Shown one piece after another: positions 31,430 to 42,030 of a stretch of 64,000 nt of DNA. The position numbers and the translations under genes are program-made. The stretch lies in assembly GCF_009857475.1 (NCBI RefSeq), contig NZ_WWCJ01000022.1, positions 1 to 64,000 on the forward strand, written 5' to 3'. Origin of the DNA: Pseudoduganella guangdongensis (lineage in GTDB: Bacteria; Pseudomonadota; Gammaproteobacteria; Burkholderiales; Burkholderiaceae_D). The notes under the pieces were generated by a model, which ran no database searches, was not told the DNA's origin, and was given only the letters and a program-made list of their open reading frames with translations. The first letter of the stretch is position 1. Every line of letters starts with the position of its first letter.

Positions 31430-33454
31430 ATGATTCTCCTCCAGCCTGCCATCGCCCTCATGCAGAGGCTGCGCCTGCTGCCCAAGTTTGTCCTTGTCTG
31501 CCTCGTGTTCCTGCTGCCCCTGCTGCTCGCCTCCGGCCTGCTGGTCGGCGAGCTGCACAAATCGGTCGCCTTCACCATACAGGAACGCCAGGGCCTGGCG
31601 TATGTGCGCCAGCTGCACGAAGCGCGCCGCCATCTGCAGCAAAAGCGCGCCCTGGAACACCTGCGCCTGGCCGCCAACCAGCAAGCCGGCAGCGCCGCCA
31701 TCCGCGCCAGCGCCGACGCCGCCACCACCGCCCTCGCCGCCCTGCGCCCGCTGGCGCAAGGCCCGCTGGCCGGACTGGCGGCCCAAGCCGACCTGGAGCA
31801 AGGCTGGCAGCAGCTGCAGCAGCGCCAGGCCGGCTTCGATGCGCGCGCCAGCTTTGCCGCGCACAGCAAGCTGATCGCCCAGGCCGACGCCCTGGCCACC
31901 CTGGCCGCCGACCGCGCCCGCCTCTCGCTCGACCCCGAGGTGCGCAGCGTCTACCTGATCGCCTCCTTCCTGAAAACCTTCCCCGGCCTGGCCGAGAACC
32001 TGGGCGTAATCAGCGGCCGCGGCGCCGCCTACATCGACAGCGGCCTGTTCGAAGCCGGCGAAGACCAGATGCTGAGCGCCACCGCCATGCTGGCGCGGCA
32101 CGAGCTGGAACGCTTGCCGGCCCAGTACCAGGCCATCCTGCAGCACAATCCGGCCCTGACCGGCAAGCTCGAAGCGCACCTGGCCGCCGTGCCGCAAGCG
32201 CTGGCCTTCCTCGAACGCGCCCGCAACGAAGTGCTGAATTCCTACAACCAGACCAGCGGCAAGGAGTTCAACGAGGCCGGCCAGCAAGCCGCCGGCGCCC
32301 TGCAAGCACTGGCCGCCGGCACCGCCGACGCCCTCGACCAGTTGCTGGCCGAACGCGCCCGGCGCGACGCCCTGTACCGGAATAGCGTGGCCGGCGTGGT
32401 GTTGCTGGCCGTCCTGCTGGCGGGCTGGCTCGGGGCCGGCTTCTACCTCTCCTTCATGCGCGACATGCGCCAGCTGAATGGCGCGGTGCAGGCCGCCGCG
32501 GCGGGCGACCTCAGCGTACGCATCGCCTCCCCCGCGCGCGATGAAACCGGCGACCTGGCCAACGCCTTCAGCGCCATGACAGCCGCGCTGCAAACCCTGG
32601 TGGCCGACATCCGCAGCGGCGCCGCCCGCATCGCCAGCGCGGCCGACGAGCTGGCCAGCGGCAGCAGCGCCCTGAGCGGCTCCACCAGCACCCAGGCCGA
32701 CGCCCTGCACGTCACCGTGGCCGCCATGGAAGAACTGGACGCCGCCGTGCAGCGCAACAGCGCCCACGCCGACGACGGCCGCCAGCTGGTGCAGCAAGCG
32801 GCCGGCGTGGCGCGCCGCGGCGGCGACAGCGTCGATGCGGTGGTCGGCACCATGGCCGCCATCCGCGCCAGCTCCGACCGCATTGCCGACATCATCGGCG
32901 TGATCGACGGCATCGCTTTCCAGACCAATATCCTGGCCCTGAACGCCGCCGTCGAAGCCGCCCGCGCCGGCGAGGCCGGGCGCGGCTTCGCCGTGGTCGC
33001 CACCGAGGTGCGCAGCCTGGCGCAACGCTCGGCCGCCGCCGCGCTCGAAATCAAGCAGCTGATCGGCGACTCAGTCAGCAAGGTCGACAGCGGCAACGCC
33101 CAGGTCGACGCCGCCGGCGCCACCATGAGCCAGGTGGTGGCCGCCGTGCGCAGCATGGAGGAAGTCATCGCCCGCATCACCCAGGCCGAGGCCGGCCAGC
33201 GCAGCGAGATCGCCCGCATCAACGGCGCCCTGCACCGCATCGACGACATGACGCGCCAGAACGCCGCCCTGGTGGTCCAAGCCTCCGAGGGCGCCAGCCG
33301 CGTGCACGCCGAGACCGCCCTGCTCAACCAGGCCCTCGGCCAGTTCCGCCTAAAAAATGGGGACGTACCCCATTTTTCGGGCAACAAGTTGCTGAAAAAA
33401 GAGGGTACGTCCCCATTTTTGAAGCGTGCGCCAGTAAAAATCGGGATGTTGTAG
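31430..33454 (+). CDS. Methyl-accepting chemotaxis protein with repeat-derived C-terminus
   Basis: 674 residues. TM1 (about 19-40), an ~280-residue periplasmic helical sensor domain, TM2 (about 319-341) and HAMP lead to the cytoplasmic signalling domain with the hairpin tip [20 protein letters not shown] near residue 490 and [10 protein letters not shown] after it. The frame is open far upstream, but ATG 31430 ([14 protein letters not shown]) puts TM1 near the N-terminus. The last ~35 residues ([12 protein letters not shown]... to the stop) are translated from a family-B palindrome at 33352-33420 and are not part of the family. The native end was probably near LGQFRL. No pentapeptide CheR tether is seen. 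Confidence 0.92.
   Translation: MILLQPAIALMQRLRLLPKFVLVCLVFLLPLLLASGLLVGELHKSVAFTIQERQGLAYVRQLHEARRHLQQKRALEHLRLAANQQAGSAAIRASADAATTALAALRPLAQGPLAGLAAQADLEQGWQQLQQRQAGFDARASFAAHSKLIAQADALATLAADRARLSLDPEVRSVYLIASFLKTFPGLAENLGVISGRGAAYIDSGLFEAGEDQMLSATAMLARHELERLPAQYQAILQHNPALTGKLEAHLAAVPQALAFLERARNEVLNSYNQTSGKEFNEAGQQAAGALQALAAGTADALDQLLAERARRDALYRNSVAGVVLLAVLLAGWLGAGFYLSFMRDMRQLNGAVQAAAAGDLSVRIASPARDETGDLANAFSAMTAALQTLVADIRSGAARIASAADELASGSSALSGSTSTQADALHVTVAAMEELDAAVQRNSAHADDGRQLVQQAAGVARRGGDSVDAVVGTMAAIRASSDRIADIIGVIDGIAFQTNILALNAAVEAARAGEAGRGFAVVATEVRSLAQRSAAAALEIKQLIGDSVSKVDSGNAQVDAAGATMSQVVAAVRSMEEVIARITQAEAGQRSEIARINGALHRIDDMTRQNAALVVQASEGASRVHAETALLNQALGQFRLKNGDVPHFSGNKLLKKEGTSPFLKRAPVKIGML
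33352..33420. repeat. Family-B palindrome inside the chemotaxis gene
   Basis: The arms (AAAAATGGGGACGTACCC, 33353-33370; GGGTACGTCCCCATTTTT, 33403-33420) are perfect complements around a 32-base centre. The unit lies wholly inside the open frame, in phase, and supplies about 23 codons. Other copies of family B are intergenic, at 54551-54633 and 59241-59332. Confidence 0.9.
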
Positions 33455-33479
33455 TGCTTGTAGGACTATCCTGACAAAG

Positions 33480-33504
33480 CGTCATGTTTCCAGCCTACAT
33501 GACG
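33480..33504. promoter_or_regulatory. Inverted repeat upstream of the Crp/Fnr gene
   Basis: CGTCATGT (33480-33487) and ACATGACG (33497-33504) form perfect 8-bp arms around 9 bases. No T-run follows, so it is more likely an operator than a terminator. It lies about 125 bases before the regulator start. Confidence 0.45.
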
Positions 33505-33629
33505 GAGGACACAGGTCTTATGTTCATCACTCACATAGAAAATTAAAGTAATACCAACGCGATCGGCAAGCCACACCCCCTAAGAATGCCGACTGCAACA
33601 TCGTGTACTTTAGTTTTTGTGAGGAAAAA

Positions 33630-34439
33630 ATGAACAACACTCAACTGAGCGTCTCTGCCAAGAACTCGCTGTCCCGTACCATGCCGATTGGTTCTTCGGA
33701 GTTTAAAGTTGCGTCCCGGCCTGTTGTCAGCTACAGCGGCGCCCAGCAGAATGAGCTGCTGGCAGCCCTCCCTCGTGAAGCGCTCGAGTCCCTGTTCGAA
33801 CACCTGGAGCTGGTGCAACTGCCGTTCGGCAAGGAACTGTTTGAATTCGGCAGCAAGCTGGAGTATGTGTACTTCCCGACCACCGCCATCCTGTCGCTGC
33901 TGTATGTGATGGAAGACGGCGCCACCACCGAGATTGCCGTGGTGGGCCACGAGGGCGTGGTGGGCGTGTCGATGTTTGCCGGTGAACGCGCAATATGCAC
34001 CGCCGTGGTGCAAAGCGCCGGCTACGGCTACCGCATGAAGGCGCAGGCCTTGCGCGATGCCTTCAACCTGGGTGGTTCCCTGCCGCAGCTGCTGATGCGC
34101 TACAACGCCGCCCTGTTTGCCCAGATGGCGCAAAACGCCGTCGGTGGCCGCCACAGCTCGATCGAGCAGAAACTGTGCCGCTGGCTGCTGGACCGCCTGG
34201 ACCGCTCACCAAGCAATGAGCTGAAAGTGACCCAGGAAATGATTTCCATCATGCTGGGCGTGCGCCGCGAATCGATCACCGCCGCCGCCGGCAAGCTGCA
34301 GGAAGACGGCATGATCACCTACCGTCGCGGCAACATCACTGTGATTGATCGTGAAGGTCTGGAACGCTATGCGGGCGAGTGCTATAAGGTGGCGAAGATT
34401 GAGTATGATCGCCTGCTCGCTGATGTGGCGTGCTGCTAA
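33630..34439 (+). CDS. Crp/Fnr-family transcriptional regulator
   Basis: 269 residues: cyclic-nucleotide-binding-like beta roll (about 45-135, with LFEFGSKLEYVYFPTTAILSLL and AVVGHEGVVGVSMFAG) and a Crp-type helix-turn-helix (about 190-250, VTQEMISIMLGVRRESITAAAGKLQEDGMITYRRG). It lacks the cysteine cluster of Fnr, so it is not an oxygen-sensing FeS protein. The beta-roll variant with YFP..ILSLL is common among uncharacterised betaproteobacterial regulators. ATG 33630 is supported by GAGGAAA directly upstream. The 3' end overlaps the convergent kinase gene by 104 bases. Confidence 0.92.
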   Translation: MNNTQLSVSAKNSLSRTMPIGSSEFKVASRPVVSYSGAQQNELLAALPREALESLFEHLELVQLPFGKELFEFGSKLEYVYFPTTAILSLLYVMEDGATTEIAVVGHEGVVGVSMFAGERAICTAVVQSAGYGYRMKAQALRDAFNLGGSLPQLLMRYNAALFAQMAQNAVGGRHSSIEQKLCRWLLDRLDRSPSNELKVTQEMISIMLGVRRESITAAAGKLQEDGMITYRRGNITVIDREGLERYAGECYKVAKIEYDRLLADVACC

Positions 34440-35883
34440 GCGGCGGTAAGCCAGTGGGCGCGGCGGCAATCGTCGCCCGCCCGCCCCGCCCTTTCAGCGG
34501 AATATAGACTTCAATGCAGGTGCCGCGGTCGCCACGGCCGCGGCGAATATTCAACACCCCTCCCAGCAGCAAGGCCCTTTCCCGCATCCCCAGCAAACCG
34601 TGCGACATGGGCTTGGCCAGGGTCGGCGCTGCAATGCCGATCCCGTCGTCGATAATGCGCAGCACCAGCATGTCGTCCGCCTGGCGTTTCAGCGACACGT
34701 TGACGTGGGTCGCTTTGGCGTACTTGCGGATATTGGTCAGCGACTCCTGCACAATGCGGAACAGGGCAATCGACAGGCTGCTGTCGCCCTTGGCCACGGC
34801 ATCGATATCGCTGCCGACATCGGTCTCGCACGGCGTGCCCGCCAGGCGCGCAAAGTCTTCGCAATAGCTGTCGATAGCTGCGCCCAGGCCCAGATTGTCG
34901 AGCAGGCTGGGGCGCAAGTCTTCGATGATGCGGCGCTTGAGCTCCACGGTTTCCATCAGGGTGCCGCGCGCGCGGCGCAACTGGGCCGCCAATTCCGGAT
35001 GCGTCTTTTGCAGCTGGTGCGTGACGGCCGAAATATCCATGCTGATGGAGGTCAGGTTGGCCCCCATTTCATCGTGCAGCTCGCGCGACAGGCGCATCTT
35101 CTCGTCTTCGCTGATCGAAATCAGGTGGCGCGACAGCACCGACAGCTGCTCGGTACGCTGCTGCACCATGGATTCCAGGCTCTCGTTGGACAGCTGCAAG
35201 GCGTGCTCCACGGCGGCGCGGTGCACAAAGCTGCGCCGCACCAACTGGTAGAACATGATCAAGACCACAATGGCGACGGCATTGATGCCGGCCCCCATCA
35301 CCACCGCCTTCTGGTATTCCTGGTAGAAGCTGGTGGCGCGCGCCGCCATCGCCTCGTTCTGTTCGCGCACCATGATGACGATTTGCAGGCGGATTTCATC
35401 CATGCCGCTGCGCTCGTCGCTGACCTGGGCGATATTGACGATTTCCTGCAGGCCGCTGTGCTTATAGACTTCGATCGCCTGGGTCAGGATGGCGATGCGC
35501 TTGCGCACCAGCCCCTGCAACTGCTGCAGGTTCTTCAGCTGCACCGGGTTATTGGCCAGCAGTTTTTCCAGCTCGCGGAATTCGTGTTCGGCCTCGGCCA
35601 CCACCGTGCGCGTCGGCCCCAGGTAAGTCTCCTTGCCCGAGATGAAGTAGCCGCGCGCGCTGCTGTCGGCATCGAGCACCAGCACGTTCAGGTATTGCAG
35701 CCGTTCGGCCACGCGCGAGCTCAGGGCCAGCTGTTCGTTGGCGCCTTTCAGCGACTGCAGGTTGTGGAACAGGCTAAAGCCGTTGACGATCAGAATCAAC
35801 GCACACGTGACACACAGGAGCGTTTTATAGAGTGGCAGCCGGTGCCGGGGCGCTGGTTCGAGGGTGAAGTACATCTTGCCCAT
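34336..35883 (-). CDS. CHASE3-type sensor histidine kinase (NarX-like HisKA_3)
   Basis: About 515 residues. TM1 (~12-32), a CHASE3-like periplasmic domain (~35-190, with VLDADSSARGYFISGKETYL), TM2 (~200-220) and a coiled linker are followed by HisKA_3 dimerisation with H-box LSRELHDEMGANLTSI and HATPase_c (FRIVQESLTNIRKYAKA, DDGIGIA, HGLLGMRERALLLGG). Start 35883 (ATG) is chosen; a GTG lies at 35913. The 40-odd residues after the ATPase domain (from IPLKGRGG onward) are low-complexity and are read antisense to the Crp/Fnr 3' end, so the true end may be a younger extension. It is downstream of its partner regulator, with a hairpin between them. Confidence 0.88.
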   Translation of the reverse strand: MGKMYFTLEPAPRHRLPLYKTLLCVTCALILIVNGFSLFHNLQSLKGANEQLALSSRVAERLQYLNVLVLDADSSARGYFISGKETYLGPTRTVVAEAEHEFRELEKLLANNPVQLKNLQQLQGLVRKRIAILTQAIEVYKHSGLQEIVNIAQVSDERSGMDEIRLQIVIMVREQNEAMAARATSFYQEYQKAVVMGAGINAVAIVVLIMFYQLVRRSFVHRAAVEHALQLSNESLESMVQQRTEQLSVLSRHLISISEDEKMRLSRELHDEMGANLTSISMDISAVTHQLQKTHPELAAQLRRARGTLMETVELKRRIIEDLRPSLLDNLGLGAAIDSYCEDFARLAGTPCETDVGSDIDAVAKGDSSLSIALFRIVQESLTNIRKYAKATHVNVSLKRQADDMLVLRIIDDGIGIAAPTLAKPMSHGLLGMRERALLLGGVLNIRRGRGDRGTCIEVYIPLKGRGGRATIAAAPTGLPPLSSTPHQRAGDHTQSSPPYSTRPHSVPDLHDQSQ

Positions 35884-35907
35884 TATAAAACGCGCGGGAA
35901 ATTGCTG

Positions 35908-35931
35908 CCGCACGGCAATTCAACCGTGCGG
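35908..35931. repeat. Intercistronic hairpin between regulator and kinase
   Basis: CCGCACGG (35908-35915) and CCGTGCGG (35924-35931) form an 8-bp stem with an 8-base loop, between the regulator stop and the kinase start. There is no T-run, so it probably tunes mRNA or translation of the kinase. Confidence 0.5.
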
Positions 35932-35939
35932 CGGGTGGC

Positions 35940-36572
35940 TTAATCCAGCAGGTTGTTCTTCATCGCGTAGTACGTCAGGTCACTATTCGACTGCAGGCCC
36001 ATTTTCTCCATGATGCGGGTGCGATAGGTACTGACAGTCTTGATGCTGAGCGACAGCGCGGTGCCGATATCGGACACGGTGGCGCCGCGCGCCAGGCGCA
36101 GGAACACCTGGAACTCGCGGTCCGACAGCTCGGTGTGCAGCGCCGTGTTGGGATCGCGGTCGAAACTTTGCGCCAGCAGTTCCCCCACCTGCGAGCTGAC
36201 ATAGCGCCGCCCCTGGTGCACGGTGCGCACGGCAGTGATGAGTTCCTCCGCCTCGCACTCCTTGTTGAGGTAGCCGTTGGCGCCCATTTTGAACAGGTTG
36301 AGCGCATATTGCTGGGCCGGATAGCCGGACAGGATCAGCACCGGCAAATCGGGCTGGCCCTGGCGGATAGTGCGCAGCGTGTCGATGCCGCTCTGGTCCG
36401 GCATGGCGATATCGAGCAACAGCACGTCGCACACTTCTTTGCGGGCGATATCAAGCGCCTCGCGCCCGGTGCTTCCCTCGGCCACGACGCTAAATTCGTC
36501 CGAGGACGAAAAGATTTGCTTGAAACCTGCCCGTACAATCTGGTGGTCGTCACAGATGGCTACGCGAATCAT
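35940..36572 (-). CDS. NarL/FixJ-family response regulator
   Basis: 210 residues: receiver domain with phosphoacceptor Asp in VLLLDIAMPDQSG and a switch Lys in NGYLNKECEAEEL, followed by a LuxR-type helix-turn-helix (LSDREFQVFLRLARGATVSDIGTALSLSIKTVSTYRTRIMEKMGL). It pairs with the CHASE3 kinase downstream. The targets are not visible. It is transcribed leftward from a 155-base gap that also holds the terminator of the upstream merR operon. Confidence 0.94.
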   Translation of the reverse strand: MIRVAICDDHQIVRAGFKQIFSSSDEFSVVAEGSTGREALDIARKEVCDVLLLDIAMPDQSGIDTLRTIRQGQPDLPVLILSGYPAQQYALNLFKMGANGYLNKECEAEELITAVRTVHQGRRYVSSQVGELLAQSFDRDPNTALHTELSDREFQVFLRLARGATVSDIGTALSLSIKTVSTYRTRIMEKMGLQSNSDLTYYAMKNNLLD

Positions 36573-36691
36573 TGATCTTCCCTCATTAAATCTCAGCTGG
36601 GGAACGAAGCCAGCGTCTGCAGTATCACTAGCAAAATCATAACGTTAATATTGTAGCACTAATGGTTTAACAGTTCTGTCGAGTTTAGCCG

Positions 36692-36716
36692 AAAAAAAGG
36701 ACGCCTAAGCGCCCTT
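36692..36716 (-). terminator. Terminator after the thrS-merR operon
   Basis: On the minus strand AAGGGCGC, loop TTAG, GCGTCCTT then TTTTT, 12 bases past the merR stop. One G-U pair in the stem. This separates the translation operon from the NarL-type regulator. Confidence 0.85.
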
Positions 36717-36727
36717 GCTACAGCTGC

Positions 36728-37132
36728 TTACAACTTAAGTAGGTCAAGGATGCCCAGCAGCTCCCGGCGCAGCATCTCGCGGTCCACGGCAGGAACGTCG
36801 CCCGCAGCGCCGTGACCAAGAGTTTCATCATACTCGCCTTGGGCCGAATCGGCTGCGCGGCTATCGAGCTTATTGCGTGCGCCGGAGATCGTAAAGCCCT
36901 GCTCATACAGCAGCTCGCGGATGCGGCGGATCAGCAGCACTTCGTGGTGCTGGTAATAGCGGCGGTTACCGCGCCGCTTGACCGGTTTCAGCTGGGTAAA
37001 TTCCTGTTCCCAATAGCGCAGCACGTGCGGCTTCACGCCGCACAGTTCGCTGACTTCGCCAATGGTGAAGTAGCGCTTCGCCGGAATCGGCGGCAGCACT
37101 GCCAGGTCTGCCTTGCCAGGACGGTCATTCAT
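36728..37132 (-). CDS. MerR-family transcriptional regulator
   Basis: 134 residues. N-terminal MerR winged helix: KRYFTIGEVSELCGVKPHVLRYWEQEFTQLKPVKRRGNRRYYQHHEVLLIRRIRELLYEQGFTI. The C-terminal part is short and has no effector-binding cysteines. A MerR gene directly after ihfA is a conserved arrangement in betaproteobacteria. The target is unknown. It is the last gene of the thrS operon; the gap to ihfA is 17 bases. Confidence 0.9.
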   Translation of the reverse strand: MNDRPGKADLAVLPPIPAKRYFTIGEVSELCGVKPHVLRYWEQEFTQLKPVKRRGNRRYYQHHEVLLIRRIRELLYEQGFTISGARNKLDSRAADSAQGEYDETLGHGAAGDVPAVDREMLRRELLGILDLLKL

Positions 37133-37149
37133 TCAGGCGTCCTTGCCGC

Positions 37150-37590
37150 TCAGGCGTTGCGCGCCGGCGCGGCGCTGTCTTCGACCATGCCCTTCAGCTT
37201 CTGGCTGGCGTGGAAAGTCACCACACGGCGCGCCGTGATCGGAATTTCTTCGCCGGTTTTCGGGTTGCGCCCCGGGCGCTGCGGCTTGTCGCGCAGCTGG
37301 AAATTGCCGAAACCGGACAACTTCACCGCCTCGCCCCGTTCGAGCGCGTTGCGGATCTCGTCAAAGAAGGTTTCGACCATGTCCTTGGCCTCACGCTTGT
37401 TCAGGCCCACTTGCTCGAACAACAGTTCGGCCAGCTCCGCCTTGGTCAGCGTCGGCAAATCCTTTTCAGCTTCCTGGCGTACCTTGGCGTTCTGCATGGC
37501 GCTGTGCAGCTCGGCGTCCAATGCGGATTCAAGTACGGCGGAATCAACGTCGTTGTGGTTAATTTTGCTGCCCTGCCTTCTAAAGAACAT
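37150..37590 (-). CDS. ihfA: Integration host factor subunit alpha
   Basis: Nucleoid-associated DNA-bending protein, partner of IhfB. The conserved part begins at [32 protein letters not shown] and includes the arm [24 protein letters not shown] with the intercalating proline and the end [13 protein letters not shown]. Full frame 146 residues, longer than the usual ~100-115. The start is uncertain: ATG 37590 follows a 9-bp hairpin and has no clear ribosome site; ATG 37497 would give a normal 115 residues but also lacks one. It lies between pheT and merR, the usual position in this operon. Confidence 0.93.
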   Translation of the reverse strand: MFFRRQGSKINHNDVDSAVLESALDAELHSAMQNAKVRQEAEKDLPTLTKAELAELLFEQVGLNKREAKDMVETFFDEIRNALERGEAVKLSGFGNFQLRDKPQRPGRNPKTGEEIPITARRVVTFHASQKLKGMVEDSAAPARNA

Positions 37591-37611
37591 GAGTCCGGCA
37601 TTGCCGGACTC
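37591..37611. repeat. Hairpin between pheT and ihfA
   Basis: GAGTCCGGC (37591-37599) and GCCGGACTC (37603-37611) form a perfect 9-bp stem with a 3-base loop. There is no T-run, so it is likely a processing or pausing site rather than a full stop. Confidence 0.55.
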
Positions 37612-37634
37612 GCTGGAGTGACTGAAATATTAAG

Positions 37635-40061
37635 TTAAGCCCGCAGTTTTGCACCGTGCGCCAGTACCACATGCGCGGTGAGCGTCTTCATCAGCTCTTC
37701 CACTACATCGTCCTGCAGGGTGTTTTGAGTATCTTGCAAGCTAAAGCGGAAAGCAAGCGATTTTTCGTCCGCCGCCACCCGCTCGCCGCGATATTCATCA
37801 AACAAAACAATGGCTTGCACGATGCGCCCATGCGCATGGGCCGCCACGGCGCCCTGCAAGGCGTCGATCAGGTCCTGCGCCGGAACCGCTTGTTTGACCA
37901 CCAGGGCCAGGTCGCGCGTGGTGCCCGGGAACTTGGAAATCTCTTCGTATTTTGGCACGTCGCGTTGCTGTAGCGCAACAGCATCCACTTCGAATACGAC
38001 TGGCGCTTTCGGCAGGTCGTACTTCTGCAGCCAGCGCGGGTGCAGTTCGCCGATGAAGCCGATAACCTTGCCGTCCAGCTCAACCGACGCGGCGCGGCCA
38101 GGGTGCAGCGCCGGATGGGCCAGCTTGGCAAAACGCAGCTGGCGCGGCGCGAACAGGGCTTCCAGGTCGGCCTTGACGTCGAAGAAATCAACGTCGCGCT
38201 CCTTCTGGCCCCACTGCTCGTCCACCACCGGGCCGTAGGCCATGGCCGCCACGCGCTGCGGCTGGTCGTAGCCGGCCACGGTCAGCGGGCCATCCTGTAC
38301 CGACGCGTCGCGCTTGAAGATGGCGCCCACTTCGAACAGGCGCACGCGCGCCTGCTTGCGGTTCAGGTTGTAGCGCACATTGGCCACCAGGCTGCCGATC
38401 AGCGAAGAGCGCATCACGGACAGCTGGGAAGCGATCGGGTTCTGCAGTTTGATCGGGTTGTCGTTGCCGTTGAAGTCCAGCTCCCACTGCGCTTCCACAA
38501 AGCTCATGTTGACCACTTCCTGGAAGCCCAGGTCGGCCAGCTGGTGGCGCACGGCGAAAATCGAGCGGGTGTTTTCCTGCGCGATCAGCATTTCGGCCGC
38601 GGCCACCGGCGGCAGGGTCGGGATGTTCTCGAAGCCGTACACGCGCGCCACTTCTTCGATCAGGTCTTCCTCGATCTCGATGTCAAAGCGGTAGGTGGGC
38701 GCGGTGACCGAGAACACGCCATCGGCCAGCGTGAACTCCAGGTTCAGGCGCTTGAAGATGTCGGCGATCATGGCGTCGTCCAGGGCCACGCCGATCACCT
38801 TGGCGGCGCGGGCGGTGCGCATCTGCACCGGCGCGCGCTGCGGCAGGTTCACGATCTGGTCATCGATCGGGCCGACCTTGGTCTCCGCCGTGCCGCAGAT
38901 TTCCAGCAGCAGCGCGGTGATGCGCTCCAGGTGCTCAGGAATGGTCGCGTAGTCCACGCCGCGCTCGAAGCGGTGTGCCGCGTCAGTCGAGAAGTTGTAC
39001 TTGCGCGCACGGCCCTGGATGGCGTTCGGCCACCAGAATGCCGCTTCCAGGTAGATGTTGGTGGTGTCGTCCGACACGGCGGTGGCGTCGCCGCCCATGA
39101 TGCCGGCCAGCGATTCCAGTTCCTTGTCGTCGGCGATCACGCCGACCCACTCATCGACCTCGATGGTGTTGCCATTCAGGAGCTTGATCTGCTCGCCCTT
39201 GCGGCCCCAGCGCACGTCCAGCGCGCCGTGGATCTTGTCCAGGTCGAACACGTGCGACGGACGGCCCAGTTCCAGCATGACGTAGTTGGAAATGTCCACC
39301 AGCGCCGACACGGGACGCTGGCCGCTGCGCTCCAGGCGCTGCTTCATCCAGTCCGGGGTCACGGCTTTCGCATTCAGGTTGCGGATCACACGGCCGGCGA
39401 AGCGGCCGCACAGGTCCGGCGCCGACACCTTCACCGCCAGCTTCTCGTCCAGGGTAACCGGCACCACCTGGTTCTGCGGCAGGTGCAGCTCGGAGCCGGT
39501 CAGCGCCGACACTTCGCGCGCCACGCCCAGCACCGACAGGCAGTCCGCCTTGTTCGGGGTCAGCTTGATGGTGAATTTAAGGTCGTTGAGCGAAAAGTAA
39601 TCGCGGATATTCTGGCCGACCGGCGCATCGTCCGGCAGCTCGATCAGGCCCGCGCCCTCTTCGCTCAGTTTCAGTTCCTTGGCGGAGCACAGCATGCCCT
39701 GCGACTCGACGCCGCGCAGCTGGCCGACCCTGATCTCGAACGGCTTGCCGTCCGCGCCCGGCGGCAGCACGGCGCCGGCCATGGCGCATGCCACTTTCAG
39801 GCCCGGGCGCACGTTCGGCGCGCCGCAGACGATGTTCAGCAAGGTGCCGGTGCCCACGTCCACCTGGCACACGTTCAGGCGGTCGGCGTTCGGATGTTTT
39901 GCGGTTTCGCGCACATGGCCCACCACCACGTTGGTGAAAGGCGGCGCGACAGGATCGATGTCTTCCACTTCAAGGCCGGACATGGTCAGCATGTGTGCCA
40001 GTTCATCCGAAGTCATCTTCGGATCGACCATCGTGCGCAGCCAGTTTTCGGAGAATTGCAT
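37635..40061 (-). CDS. pheT: Phenylalanyl-tRNA synthetase beta subunit
   Basis: 808 residues, normal for the beta chain. The N-terminal part has the EMAP/tRNA-binding fold ([25 protein letters not shown]), followed by B3/4 editing and B5 domains and a C-terminal anticodon-binding FDX-ACB domain ([15 protein letters not shown]). It forms an alpha2-beta2 enzyme with PheS and contributes tRNA binding and editing. ATG 40061 ([14 protein letters not shown]) is the family start; the longer open frame upstream runs through a repeat element. That element (40084-40180) separates it from pheS. Confidence 0.96.
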   Translation of the reverse strand: MQFSENWLRTMVDPKMTSDELAHMLTMSGLEVEDIDPVAPPFTNVVVGHVRETAKHPNADRLNVCQVDVGTGTLLNIVCGAPNVRPGLKVACAMAGAVLPPGADGKPFEIRVGQLRGVESQGMLCSAKELKLSEEGAGLIELPDDAPVGQNIRDYFSLNDLKFTIKLTPNKADCLSVLGVAREVSALTGSELHLPQNQVVPVTLDEKLAVKVSAPDLCGRFAGRVIRNLNAKAVTPDWMKQRLERSGQRPVSALVDISNYVMLELGRPSHVFDLDKIHGALDVRWGRKGEQIKLLNGNTIEVDEWVGVIADDKELESLAGIMGGDATAVSDDTTNIYLEAAFWWPNAIQGRARKYNFSTDAAHRFERGVDYATIPEHLERITALLLEICGTAETKVGPIDDQIVNLPQRAPVQMRTARAAKVIGVALDDAMIADIFKRLNLEFTLADGVFSVTAPTYRFDIEIEEDLIEEVARVYGFENIPTLPPVAAAEMLIAQENTRSIFAVRHQLADLGFQEVVNMSFVEAQWELDFNGNDNPIKLQNPIASQLSVMRSSLIGSLVANVRYNLNRKQARVRLFEVGAIFKRDASVQDGPLTVAGYDQPQRVAAMAYGPVVDEQWGQKERDVDFFDVKADLEALFAPRQLRFAKLAHPALHPGRAASVELDGKVIGFIGELHPRWLQKYDLPKAPVVFEVDAVALQQRDVPKYEEISKFPGTTRDLALVVKQAVPAQDLIDALQGAVAAHAHGRIVQAIVLFDEYRGERVAADEKSLAFRFSLQDTQNTLQDDVVEELMKTLTAHVVLAHGAKLRA

Positions 40062-40083
40062 AGTCAGCTTTCGTATCTTTTTG

Positions 40084-40180
40084 AACCGGTAAACCTGGGT
40101 CAGACCCAAGGGTCTGACCCGGATACGCGGCATTCGCAGACCAGTGTCAGACCCTTGGGTCTGACACTGCCTTACCGGTT
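40084..40180. repeat. Composite family-A repeat between pheS and pheT
   Basis: Two family-A palindromes lie within 97 bases. The first (40097-40120) has arms GGGTCAGACCC/GGGTCTGACCC around AA. The second (40144-40167) has arms GTGTCAGACCC/GGGTCTGACAC around TT. Outer arms AACCGGTAA (40084-40092) and TTACCGGTT (40172-40180) enclose the pair, a BIME-like arrangement. It lies inside an operon and so must be read through to express pheT. Confidence 0.85.
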
Positions 40181-41221
<1,041 letters not shown>

Positions 41222-41223
41222 TT

Positions 41224-41254
41224 AAAAACGGGACATAGCAAAAGCCATGTCCCG
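41224..41254 (-). terminator. Terminator/attenuator-like hairpin upstream of pheS
   Basis: On the minus strand CGGGACATGGC, loop TTTT, GCTATGTCCCG then TTTTT, between rplT and pheS. A tiny frame of 8 codons with two Phe (MAFAMSRF) overlaps the hairpin. It is too short and poorly placed to prove pheM-like attenuation. Confidence 0.65.
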
Positions 41255-41297
41255 CTTCTTATGTTCGCTGCCCGGGAGCAGCGCACATCACTGGCAA

Positions 41298-41657
41298 TTA
41301 AGCAGCGATCTTGGCTTTGACGAGGTTGACAATCGCTGCAAATGCAGGCTTGTCCATCACTGCCATATCAGCCAGAACCTTACGGTCCAGTTCAATCGCG
41401 GCTTGTTTCAGGCCGTTCATGAACACGCTGTAGGTCATGCCGTGCTCACGCGAAGCCGCGTTGATACGGGTGATCCACAGGCGGCGGAATACGCGCTTCT
41501 TGTTACGGCGATCGCGGTATGCATATTGGCCAGCGCGCATGACTGCTTGCTTGGCAACGCGATATACACGGCTGCGACGACCACGGTAACCCTTGGCCAG
41601 GTTCAGTACTTTTTTATGACGGGCACGCGCGGTAACCCCACGTTTTACTCGAGGCAT
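41298..41657 (-). CDS. rplT: 50S ribosomal protein L20
   Basis: 119 residues, beginning [37 protein letters not shown] in part and highly basic, with the internal [15 protein letters not shown] pattern. Binds 23S rRNA early in assembly and in other bacteria represses its own operon through the rpmI leader. It lies 24 bases after rpmI. Confidence 0.97.
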   Translation of the reverse strand: MPRVKRGVTARARHKKVLNLAKGYRGRRSRVYRVAKQAVMRAGQYAYRDRRNKKRVFRRLWITRINAASREHGMTYSVFMNGLKQAAIELDRKVLADMAVMDKPAFAAIVNLVKAKIAA

Positions 41658-41681
41658 AGTAGCTCCTTAAATAATGTGAGA

Positions 41682-41879
41682 TTAAGCGGTTGGCATCATA
41701 CGCAGAACGCTAGTCACGTCCGACGCATTGATGTTACGGGTACCACGCAGCTGACGCTTGTTTTTGGTGGTCTTCTTGGTCAGGATGTGGCGTTTGAAAG
41801 CCATGCCCGACTTAACGGTGCCACCTGGGCGCACGCGAAAACGCTTTTTCGCGGAGCTCTTAGTTTTCATTTTTGGCAT
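41682..41879 (-). CDS. rpmI: 50S ribosomal protein L35
   Basis: 65 residues, [15 protein letters not shown] start and basic throughout, a normal L35. ATG 41879 is chosen; the frame is open 17 codons further, but that part is not L35. It lies 24 bases upstream of rplT and follows a terminator and a palindrome (41956-41979) likely to be part of its leader. Confidence 0.96.
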   Translation of the reverse strand: MPKMKTKSSAKKRFRVRPGGTVKSGMAFKRHILTKKTTKNKRQLRGTRNINASDVTSVLRMMPTA

Positions 41880-41955
41880 GTGAATGCTCCAATAATGACC
41901 GGATTGTAGGTGGCAACAACACTGCTGCACTTTTAGTGCCTACTCTCACGGGAAC

Positions 41956-41979
41956 CCAGGAGTATAACATAACTCCTGG
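41956..41979. promoter_or_regulatory. Palindrome and promoter in the rpmI-rplT leader
   Basis: CCAGGAGT (41956-41963) and ACTCCTGG (41972-41979) form an 8-bp stem with an 8-base loop. On the minus strand, TATACT (41966-41961) with TTTGTT upstream (spacing 16) forms a plausible promoter overlapping it. It could be part of an L20-responsive leader. Confidence 0.45.
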
Positions 41980-42010
41980 AAAAACAAAGGGCCAGCCGCA
42001 CGGCTGACCC
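41980..42010 (-). terminator. Intrinsic terminator after infC
   Basis: On the minus strand GGGTCAGCCG, small loop, CGGCTGGCCC then TTTGTTTTT, 21 bases past the infC stop. It would limit read-through to rpmI-rplT. Confidence 0.8.
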
Positions 42011-42030
42011 TTTTTACCCGCCAGGGCAAA

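Noticed and set aside
33480-33504. Terminator after the chemotaxis gene
   Set aside because: The inverted repeat lacks a T-run, so it is listed as a possible operator instead.
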